A stretch of DNA of 12,295 bases from an uncultured bacterium (GTDB lineage: Bacteria > Cyanobacteriota > Vampirovibrionia > Gastranaerophilales > Gastranaerophilaceae), in the NCBI GenBank assembly GCA_900554385.1, contig USHE01000047.1:1-12295 (forward strand), in the 5' to 3' direction. A program made the position numbers and the translations under genes. This document shows, piece after piece, positions 7,135-12,295 of the stretch. Under the pieces are notes generated by a model. The model was given only the letters and a program-made list of their open reading frames with translations, did not search any database and had not been told where the DNA came from. The number at the start of each line of letters is the position of its first letter. The first letter of the stretch is position 1.

Positions 7135-8463
7135 TTAGTGCAAATATCTGAAATACAGATAAATTGAACTTAAAGTTAATGAGATAAATGTTGCGAGCGC
7201 ACCATATTTTAAAAATCTCATAAACGTAATCGGGTAACCTTTTGTTGCTGCAGTTTCCGAAACAAGAACGTTAGCAGCAGCCCCGATAATAGTTAAGTTA
7301 CCGCCAAGACAAGCACCTAATGCCAAAGCCCACCACATAGGGTTATGCCCTTCACCCGCATAAGGAATTGTGTGCTGAACTTGTGCAATCAACGGAGCCA
7401 TTGTTGCTGTGTATGGAATATTATCAATTATACCTGACAATATGCCTGAACCCCAAAGGATTAACATTGTAGCAGCATCAATGCTTCCGTGAGTCAGTTT
7501 AATAAGCCCGTCAGCAAGGAAAGCAATACCGCCGTTTGCTTCAAATCCGCCGATAATTATAAATAAACCGACAAAGAAGAAAATTGTAAGCCATTCAACA
7601 TCTTTATAAATTTCTTTCGGTTTTTCAAATAAAAGCAAGAATGAAGCACCTGCAACAGCAAATACATAAGCATCAATATGAGTTTTGTCGTGAGTAACAA
7701 AACCTAAAATTACAAGAGCAAGAGTAATCATTGCACGAATCATAAGTTTTTTGTCGGTAATTGTTTTTGAATTATCAAGATTTGCAACATGAGCCATCTT
7801 TTCAGGAGTAGCTTTCAAACCTTTTCTAAACAATAAAATTAATACACCAACAACCGCCATAAAGATTAACACAACAATAAAAGTCAATTCATTCACAAAA
7901 TCCATAAAGCTTAAACCGGCTTTCGCACCAATAATGATATTTGGAGGGTCGCCGATTAAAGTAGCCGTACCACCGATATTTGAAGCAAGAACTTCCGTAA
8001 TCAAAAACGGTACAGGGTCTGTGTCAAATTCTTTTGCTATAACAAAAGTTACAGGCATCATAAGAACAACTGTTGTTACGTTATCCAAAAATGCCGACGC
8101 AACTGCCGTAAAAGCAGCAAGTGTAAATAACACTAATTTCGGATGACCTTTTGTAAGTTTTAAAAGTTCTATAGCCATCCATTTAAAAACACCGCTCTTG
8201 CTTGCAATATGAACAATAATCATCATACCGATAAGCAGAAAGATTACTTCAAATGCAATGTAATCAAAAACGGAACGTACGTAAGTTTGTGCCTGCGCGT
8301 CATAATATCCTTTAAAAGGAAGAAGACCCAGAAGCATTGTCAACGAAGCACCAACAAGTGCAACTACTGACTTTTGAATTTTCTCACTGGCGATAAATAT
8401 ATATGCAATCAAAAGTATTGCTCCTGAAATCACCATTCCGTGAGTAGAAATAAAGTTTTCCAT
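7135..8463 (-). CDS. ArsB/NhaD-type ion permease (SLC13/P-protein-like)
   Basis: This 442-residue inner-membrane protein has about 10-12 hydrophobic helices and belongs to the ion transporter superfamily that includes ArsB, NhaD and the mammalian P protein. Paired signatures from its two inverted-repeat halves are visible: AFLDNVT (124-130) with SNIGGTATLIGDPPN (161-175), and IDNIPYTA (346-353) with GGNLTIIGAAANV (387-399). A hydrophilic loop at about 214-240 separates the halves. Substrate is unclear: arsenite, sodium/proton exchange and organic anions all occur in this superfamily, and no ars genes are near. I place the start at ATG 8463 (MENFIST), because GGAGA lies 5 nt upstream of it. 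The longer frame from 8499 would begin upstream of the likely -10 box and has no ribosome site. It converges on the preceding operon at a shared terminator. Confidence 0.88.
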   Translation of the reverse strand: MENFISTHGMVISGAILLIAYIFIASEKIQKSVVALVGASLTMLLGLLPFKGYYDAQAQTYVRSVFDYIAFEVIFLLIGMMIIVHIASKSGVFKWMAIELLKLTKGHPKLVLFTLAAFTAVASAFLDNVTTVVLMMPVTFVIAKEFDTDPVPFLITEVLASNIGGTATLIGDPPNIIIGAKAGLSFMDFVNELTFIVVLIFMAVVGVLILLFRKGLKATPEKMAHVANLDNSKTITDKKLMIRAMITLALVILGFVTHDKTHIDAYVFAVAGASFLLLFEKPKEIYKDVEWLTIFFFVGLFIIIGGFEANGGIAFLADGLIKLTHGSIDAATMLILWGSGILSGIIDNIPYTATMAPLIAQVQHTIPYAGEGHNPMWWALALGACLGGNLTIIGAAANVLVSETAATKGYPITFMRFLKYGALATFISLTLSSIYLYFRYLH

Positions 8464-8468
8464 TTTTC

Positions 8469-8484
8469 TCTCCAAAATTGTATA
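8469..8484 (-). promoter_or_regulatory. Permease ribosome binding site and possible -10 box
   Basis: Read on the minus strand, TATACAAT (8484-8477) can serve as a -10 box, and GGAGA (8473-8469) lies 5 nt before the ATG at 8463. The ribosome site decides the start codon. No clear -35 is seen. Confidence 0.5.
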
Positions 8485-8525
8485 ATTTAAACTAAACATT
8501 TAAATCGTAACATAAATATGAATGA

Positions 8526-8553
8526 TTTACACCTGTAAAAAATATGCTAAAAT
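8526..8553 (+). promoter_or_regulatory. Promoter of the unknown-DUF3137-prmC operon, near-leaderless
   Basis: TTTACA (8526-8531) lies 16 nt from TAAAAT (8548-8553). The -10 is also preceded by TG one base away (TGCTAAAAT), which gives an extended -10. The ATG at 8563 begins 9 nt after the box, so a leader of 0-4 nt is expected. No Shine-Dalgarno site precedes the ATG. Confidence 0.6.
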
Positions 8554-8562
8554 AGAAATGTT

Positions 8563-9072
8563 ATGTACGAAGTAAAAAAACAAATTTATCTTGACTTCAC
8601 CAAAAACCAAAAAGCTTCACTGTGCAGTTATTTACGAGCCTTAGTCAAAAAAACTCCTGACTGCACTGCAGAAGAAATTCTCCAAAATTTTCTTGAAGAT
8701 GAAAGGTATTATCTTGAAATCAAATCCTCTCGTTTTGAATTTTTGGAAGAAATTCTTGACGACGAACAATTCCTGAAAGACACACGTCTGTTTCTCAACG
8801 AATGCAGAAAATACTACGACTACAAGAAAAAACAAGAACCAATTATTCAGGCAAACAAAGAATTTGAAAAAAAGAAAAGAAAATTTCTTCAAGAAGTAAA
8901 AATGAGTAAAGAAAAACCAACAAAAAAACAACTTTATTACTACGAGAAACTTTGTAAAAAATACAATCTTGATAAAAAAGAACTTTCATCAAAACTGGAA
9001 GCCCGAAATGAGATTGATAAAATTTTATCTGAATATTCACACCCGACAGTACAAACACTTGAGGAGGATTAA
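8563..9072 (+). CDS. Hypothetical Lys/Glu-rich helical protein
   Basis: I do not recognise this 169-residue protein. It has no signal peptide or membrane segment and should be cytoplasmic. It is rich in Lys, Glu, Tyr and Phe and looks almost wholly helical, with a coiled-coil-prone basic stretch at about 88-120 (KKKQEP, EFEKKKRKF). The C-terminal part from PTKKQLYYYEKL (about 119-130) to about residue 155 looks like the small KQ-x-x-Y-x-x-x-L helical module seen at the ends of various proteins, an impression I could not test. It has no Shine-Dalgarno site; the ATG at 8563 sits 9 nt past a -10 box. Its last codons hold the strong ribosome site of the next gene (GAGGAGG, 9061-9067), and its TAA overlaps the next ATG by one base. 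It therefore forms a tightly coupled pair with the DUF3137 gene and probably works with it. Confidence 0.8.
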   Translation: MYEVKKQIYLDFTKNQKASLCSYLRALVKKTPDCTAEEILQNFLEDERYYLEIKSSRFEFLEEILDDEQFLKDTRLFLNECRKYYDYKKKQEPIIQANKEFEKKKRKFLQEVKMSKEKPTKKQLYYYEKLCKKYNLDKKELSSKLEARNEIDKILSEYSHPTVQTLEED

Positions 9073-10010
9073 TGGAATTTAACAGCATTAGTGAATTCAA
9101 GAAAAATTTTGCACAAAAATATAAAGACGAAGTTATACCCAAACTAAAATACGTAGATAATGAACGTCTTTGTAGAAAAAAGAAAGCTGATACCTTCAGT
9201 TTTTGGTGTAATATTACAATAATTGTAACAATAATAATATATCTTATTTTTTGCAGTAACAAGCACTGTGACTTTATTTGGGGAATAGGTGGTACTATCG
9301 CCGGTATTTTAGGCTCAATATCTTACAAAACAGGTAAAAATTTTGAGAACAAACTTAAACAATTCGTTATGCCTAATTTAATGAAAGCTTTTGGTAATTT
9401 AACCTGGACAAATAAAGGACTATTTACTGAATTTGATATTAGAGATACCAAAATTTTCCCCAAATTTGATAATATGTATACCGATGACAATTTTTCAGGG
9501 ACATACCGTGGAGTTCCAATTAATATTTCAGAAACATTACTCACCATTACAACATATAGAAACCACCGCACCAGAAACGAAAAAATCTTTAAAGGTGTTT
9601 TAATTTCAATCGGAGTAGGGAAAAATTTTACAGGACACACCGTTGTTAGAGAAAGAGAAATATTCTCCAATACTCGTGCCTATGAAGAAGTTAAACTTGA
9701 AGATCCGGAATTTCAAAAACGATATTTCGTTGACTCTAACGATCAGATAGAAGCCAGATATCTTCTGACACCTGCGTTTATGGAAAGATTTAAACACATT
9801 TCAACTGCATTTGGTTCATACCAATCACAATGTTCTTTTAAAGACGGCAAAATTATGATTGCACTTTCCTGCCTGGATGATATCTTTAAACTCGGAGATT
9901 TAAAAACTCCTGTTACCGATTCAAAACCTTATCAAAAATTACTCACAGAAATCATCTCGATTTTTGAAATGATTGACCACTTAAAATTACTAGATAAAAC
10001 AGGATTATAA
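9072..10010 (+). CDS. DUF3137 domain membrane protein
   Basis: This 312-residue protein matches my knowledge of the DUF3137 family. A cytoplasmic N-terminal helix with Lys/Arg (about 1-40) is followed by two membrane helices (about 43-60 and 67-83). A soluble domain fills the rest. The family-typical block is present: KLEDPEFQKRYFV (208-220), DSNDQIEARYLLTPAFMERF (221-240), then IMIALS (261-266) near the C-terminus. The function of DUF3137 is unknown. Family members often occur beside LemA, but no lemA gene is in this window. GAGGAGG lies 4 nt before the ATG, within the end of the upstream gene. The stop is 2 nt before the prmC start, so three genes make one operon. Confidence 0.85.
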   Translation: MEFNSISEFKKNFAQKYKDEVIPKLKYVDNERLCRKKKADTFSFWCNITIIVTIIIYLIFCSNKHCDFIWGIGGTIAGILGSISYKTGKNFENKLKQFVMPNLMKAFGNLTWTNKGLFTEFDIRDTKIFPKFDNMYTDDNFSGTYRGVPINISETLLTITTYRNHRTRNEKIFKGVLISIGVGKNFTGHTVVREREIFSNTRAYEEVKLEDPEFQKRYFVDSNDQIEARYLLTPAFMERFKHISTAFGSYQSQCSFKDGKIMIALSCLDDIFKLGDLKTPVTDSKPYQKLLTEIISIFEMIDHLKLLDKTGL

Positions 10011-10012
10011 AC

Positions 10013-10843
10013 ATGACAATACAAGATATAGTAAAAATTCTCACAGACAGCGGTATAGAATCTAATGAAGCCAATATTGAAGTAAAAATGTTAATCGAAC
10101 ATTTTGCAAATTATGGCGTAAAAGACATTATTATGGGGAAAAAACTTGATGAGAAAAAGCTTGCACTCGTAAAAGAAAAAGCTATACTCAGAGCAAAAAC
10201 AAGACAGCCAATCCAACATATTATCGGATTTGCAGATTTTATGGGAGAAAAATTTATCGTTAACCCATCAGTCCTAATTCCACGTGACGAAACTGAAATT
10301 CTTGTGAGAAAAGCTGTGGATATAATTAACGAAAATAATTTCAAAATGGCACTTGATGTCGGAACAGGAAGCGGTTGTATTGCCTGTATGGTCGCAAAAC
10401 ACACAGATTGTCAAATTATCGGGCTTGATATTTCGACAGATGCTTTGAATACCGCACTCGACAACGCTTCCCGTCTAAATTTGTTTAATAAAGCAATTTT
10501 TAGAAAATCCGATATTTTTTCCAACGTAAAACCAGGTGAAAGTTTTGATATTATTATTTCAAACCCGCCATATATCCCACCGTCAGAAAAAATAAATATT
10601 CAAAAAGAAGTTTCTTTTGACCCAGATATTGCACTGTTTACAAAAGACAATCAAGGTTTAGAATTTTATGAAAAAATAACAACTCAAGCACCAACCATTC
10701 TTAATCCAAATGGATTTCTAATATTTGAACTGGGTATTGGACAATCAGAACACGTAAAAAATATTATGTCAAAAAACTTTAAAAACATAGAAGTTATTAA
10801 AGACCTTGCAGGTATAGATAGAGTAATCTCAGGACAGCTATAA
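10013..10843 (+). CDS. prmC: Peptide chain release factor N5-glutamine methyltransferase PrmC
   Basis: This 276-residue protein methylates the glutamine of the GGQ motif in release factors RF1 and RF2 with S-adenosylmethionine, improving translation termination. An N-terminal helical domain (about 1-75) ends with PIQHIIG (66-72). The methyltransferase domain shows LIPRDETE (88-95), the AdoMet loop DVGTGSGCI (115-123), acidic D139, the catalytic NPPYIPP (184-190) and the C-terminal DLAGIDRV (264-271). Length is standard. The start lies 2 nt after the DUF3137 stop with only a weak AGGA upstream, so translation probably depends on coupling. prmC often sits next to prfA; here it is instead the last gene of an operon with two proteins of unknown function. 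Confidence 0.96.
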   Translation: MTIQDIVKILTDSGIESNEANIEVKMLIEHFANYGVKDIIMGKKLDEKKLALVKEKAILRAKTRQPIQHIIGFADFMGEKFIVNPSVLIPRDETEILVRKAVDIINENNFKMALDVGTGSGCIACMVAKHTDCQIIGLDISTDALNTALDNASRLNLFNKAIFRKSDIFSNVKPGESFDIIISNPPYIPPSEKINIQKEVSFDPDIALFTKDNQGLEFYEKITTQAPTILNPNGFLIFELGIGQSEHVKNIMSKNFKNIEVIKDLAGIDRVISGQL

Positions 10844-10866
10844 TATTTGGAATATTTAATTATTTC

Positions 10867-10892
10867 GTTACCATGAACTGTATTCATGCTCT
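10867..10892 (+). repeat. Decayed half copy of the REP-like hairpin
   Basis: CATGAA (10872-10877) pairs with TTCATG (10883-10888). By hand alignment 18 of 26 positions match the left arm of copy C, which lies just downstream. The change C to A in the left stem is matched by G to T in the right stem, so pairing is kept. It lies in the 171-bp gap between prmC and the small minus-strand gene. Confidence 0.5.
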
Positions 10893-10918
10893 AACAAGTA
10901 AAGAGTCGTTTTCGCTTT

Positions 10919-10997
10919 GTCATCCTGAACTTGGTTCAGGATCTATTTATGAAATAGCAAAACATTTTTCTTGATTCCGAAACAAGTTCGGAATGAC
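10919..10997 (+). repeat. REP-like paired-hairpin repeat, copy C (possible prmC terminator)
   Basis: The left hairpin is CCTGAAC (10924-10930) with GTTCAGG (10934-10940). The right hairpin is ATTCCGAA (10974-10981) with TTCGGAAT (10987-10994). The end GTCAT mirrors the closing ATGAC. The arms nearly equal those of copy B but the centre differs. Six T residues follow (10998-11003), three nt beyond the second stem, so it may end the prmC transcript. Confidence 0.85.
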
Positions 10998-11014
10998 TTT
11001 TTTATTAATATTAA

Positions 11015-11242
11015 TTAAAATTCCGAAACTAACGTTTCTGCTTCCTTTACAACTTTTAAATGGAGTTCGTAAATTATATTTAATATAGGATAAATCTTAT
11101 TCAATTCATCCGAATTTTCAAGACTGTTTTCGCAATAGCCTTTTAAAATTTCAATATAATTTTGTTCTTCACAATAAAGGTTTTGAAGTACGAAAAATTT
11201 CATCATAAATTTATTTTTTTCAATATCCATTTCTAATTCCAT
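11015..11242 (-). CDS. Small hypothetical acidic helical protein
   Basis: I do not recognise this short protein (75 residues from the start I prefer, MELEMDIEK). It is rich in Glu, Leu, Asn and Ile, has no signal peptide or membrane helix, and looks fully helical with two cysteines (CEEQ, GYCEN). The start at 11242 is favoured because GGAG (11252-11249) lies 6 nt upstream. A second in-frame ATG at 11257 would give 80 residues and lies just 5 nt from a TATAAT box, so it could only be read from a leaderless transcript. A promoter, a ribosome site and a clean stop make it a likely real gene, but its shortness keeps this uncertain. It is divergent from lepA. Confidence 0.6.
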   Translation of the reverse strand: MELEMDIEKNKFMMKFFVLQNLYCEEQNYIEILKGYCENSLENSDELNKIYPILNIIYELHLKVVKEAETLVSEF

Positions 11243-11248
11243 GCTTAA

Positions 11249-11268
11249 CTCCAACATAAATTATTATA
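11249..11268 (-). promoter_or_regulatory. -10 box and Shine-Dalgarno site of the small minus-strand gene
   Basis: On the minus strand a perfect TATAAT lies at 11268-11263, and GGAG at 11252-11249. The predicted start of transcription falls near 11256, giving a leader of about 14 nt to the ATG at 11242. No good -35 is seen. Confidence 0.5.
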
Positions 11269-11287
11269 CACAAAAATTTAAAAAACG

Positions 11288-11311
11288 GAAGTATTATTAA
11301 TTAATATTACT
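11288..11311. promoter_or_regulatory. 24-bp near-perfect palindrome between divergent promoters
   Basis: The sequence runs from AAGTA through the centre TTAATTAA to TACTT. It is self-complementary except for one mismatched pair of positions (the sixth base from each end). It lies where the -35 box of the small minus-strand gene would be and about 30 bp upstream of the lepA -35. It may be an operator; a role as an RNA hairpin is less likely because it is almost all A/T. Confidence 0.4.
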
Positions 11312-11334
11312 TAAAAAGCTTTGTTATTTTTGTT

Positions 11335-11341
11335 GCCCCCC
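11335..11341 (+). repeat. Seven-C homopolymer abutting the lepA -35 box
   Basis: A run of seven C residues directly precedes TTGATG. It stands out in this AT-rich region. Such runs are prone to slippage, but here length changes would fall upstream of the -35 and not alter the -35 to -10 spacing. Confidence 0.6.
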
Positions 11342-11370
11342 TTGATGTCAGGTGTTTTTCTGCATATAAT
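11342..11370 (+). promoter_or_regulatory. lepA promoter, apparently leaderless
   Basis: TTGATG (11342-11347) and a perfect TATAAT (11365-11370) are separated by the ideal 17 nt. The ATG at 11378 begins 7 nt after the -10 box, so transcription should start at or next to the initiation codon. There is no Shine-Dalgarno site. Confidence 0.75.
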
Positions 11371-11377
11371 AAAAACT

Positions 11378-12295
11378 ATGAAATATAAAGAAAATGTAAG
11401 AAACTTTTGTATAATAGCACATATTGACCATGGAAAATCCACACTTGCCGACAGATTATTAGAAAAAACAGGCACGGTTGCACAGCGTGATATGCAAAAT
11501 CAGATAATGGATTCCATGGATATCGAACGCGAACGCGGTATTACAATAAAACTCAATTCCGCAAGAATGAATTATAAAGCTAAGAATGGGAAAGATTACA
11601 TTCTGAACTTAATCGACACACCAGGACACGTTGATTTTTCTTATGAAGTTTCACGTTCACTTGCTGCCTGCGAAGGTGCATTACTAATTGTTGACGCAAC
11701 GCAGGGCGTTGAGGCGCAGACTCTTGCGAATGTCTATCTTGCAGCAGAACAAAATTTGGAAATCATACCGGTTATAAACAAAATAGACCTGCCATCAGCT
11801 GATGTAGAAAGAGTAAAAGCGGAAATTGAAGAAGTCCTCGGGATTGACGCTTCTCTTGCAATTCCTGTCAGCGCAAAAGCGGGAATTGGAATAGAAGATG
11901 TTTTAGAGGCTGTTGTGGATTTAATTCCACCGCCGGAAAATACTACTGAAAAACCATTACGTGCGCTTGTTTTTGACAGTGCATACGACCAGTATTTAGG
12001 AACTCTTTGCTTCTTTAGAATTGTCGACGGTAAGATGAAACTCGGCGATAAAGTTAAATTTATGGCATCGGGTAAAGAATATGAAATTGTCGAATTGGGT
12101 TACCTGACTCCAATGAGGGTTGCTGTTAACGAATTGCAATGCGGTGACGTAGGATATTTTGCAGGTTCAATTAAAGAATTAACCCGTTTTGTGGGGGATA
12201 CACTTACAACAGTTGAAAATCCTGCCAAAGAACCGTTACCTGGTTATAAAGAAGCTTTACAAATGGTATTCTCAGGTATGTACCCTGTAGATAAC
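11378..12295 (+). CDS. lepA: Elongation factor 4 (LepA), 3' end outside the window
   Basis: The frame is open to the window edge and gives the first 306 of about 600 expected residues. LepA is a ribosome-dependent translational GTPase thought to back-translocate or help stalled and initiating ribosomes. GTPase motifs are intact: G1 AHIDHGKS (14-21), G2 RERGIT (51-56), G3 DTPGH (80-84), G4 NKID (134-137) and G5 SAK (165-167). SYEVSRSLAACEGALL (88-103) and VEAQTLAN (111-118) are typical of LepA rather than EF-G. Domain II begins near 190 (PLRALVFDSAYDQYLG) and includes VGDTLT, followed by the start of domain III (SGMYPVDN) at the edge. Initiation at ATG 11378 is fixed by the conserved N-terminus, although no ribosome site precedes it. 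It is transcribed away from the small minus-strand gene. Confidence 0.97.
   Translation, partial: MKYKENVRNFCIIAHIDHGKSTLADRLLEKTGTVAQRDMQNQIMDSMDIERERGITIKLNSARMNYKAKNGKDYILNLIDTPGHVDFSYEVSRSLAACEGALLIVDATQGVEAQTLANVYLAAEQNLEIIPVINKIDLPSADVERVKAEIEEVLGIDASLAIPVSAKAGIGIEDVLEAVVDLIPPPENTTEKPLRALVFDSAYDQYLGTLCFFRIVDGKMKLGDKVKFMASGKEYEIVELGYLTPMRVAVNELQCGDVGYFAGSIKELTRFVGDTLTTVENPAKEPLPGYKEALQMVFSGMYPVDN

Noticed and set aside
8464..8499. Longer permease start at ATG 8499
   Set aside because: It lies upstream of the likely -10 box, has no ribosome site, and ATG 8463 has GGAGA at the right distance.
8843..9262. Minus-strand 139-codon frame over the unknown gene and the DUF3137 start
   Set aside because: Its Phe/Leu/Ser-rich product is the expected antisense of Lys/Glu-rich codons; the plus-strand genes have overlaps and ribosome sites that support them.
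10842..10856. AATATT-TGG-AATATT dyad at the prmC stop codon as a terminator
   Set aside because: The stem is only A/T pairs and is not followed by a T-run; copy C downstream is a better candidate.
1..12295. CRISPR arrays, tRNA/rRNA genes, insertion sequences, prophage
   Set aside because: No regularly spaced direct repeats, no cloverleaf-like RNA with conserved arms, and no transposase, integrase or phage-like protein could be recognised. The repeats seen are short paired hairpins without their own coding capacity.
11378..12295. lepA as a broken gene
   Set aside because: The frame is open and colinear with the family up to the window edge; only the window boundary truncates it.

Overview
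The window is AT-rich bacterial chromosome with ordinary sigma-70-type promoters (TATAAT-like -10 boxes). An OprO/OprP-type outer-membrane porin and an ArnT-like glycosyltransferase point to a Gram-negative envelope. Gene content, base composition and the small REP-like repeats would fit a non-photosynthetic relative of cyanobacteria (Vampirovibrionia/Melainabacteria, for example the gut Gastranaerophilales). That placement is an inference from general impression and was not tested by any search. No prophage, transposase, CRISPR array, tRNA or rRNA is visible.

Layout. 1-107: a double-hairpin repeat downstream of the first gene. 108-1535 (-): PLP-dependent Orn/Lys/Arg decarboxylase. It is divergent, across a compact 61-bp promoter region, from 1597-2949 (+), a phosphate-selective-porin-like protein. 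3043-4428 (+): replicative helicase DnaB. 4429-4806: a 378-bp gene-free region with tandem 9-mers, a spaced 12-bp direct repeat and a second REP-like element. 4807-7037 (+): a two-gene operon of an ArnT/PMT-type membrane glycosyltransferase and a YkgJ-type cysteine-cluster protein, ending at a strong bidirectional terminator. 7135-8463 (-): ArsB/NhaD-type ion permease. 8563-10843 (+): a three-gene operon of an unknown Lys-rich protein, a DUF3137 membrane protein and the release-factor methyltransferase PrmC. 10844-11014: a third REP-like element plus a decayed half copy. 11015-11242 (-): a small unknown protein. 11378-end (+): the first 306 codons of lepA (elongation factor 4), cut by the window edge.

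Functionally this is a mix of core information-processing genes (dnaB, prmC, lepA) and envelope or transport genes (porin, glycosyltransferase, permease), with no single pathway joining them. No clearly new multi-gene system is evident. The most distinctive signals are (1) several first genes whose -10 box lies only 6-9 nt upstream of the start codon, which predicts leaderless mRNAs (decarboxylase, porin, the 8563 operon, lepA), beside genes with clear Shine-Dalgarno sites; (2) a family of paired-hairpin repeats with conserved arms, variable centres and compensatory changes; (3) the translationally coupled unknown-DUF3137-prmC operon; and (4) palindromes in the two divergent promoter regions.
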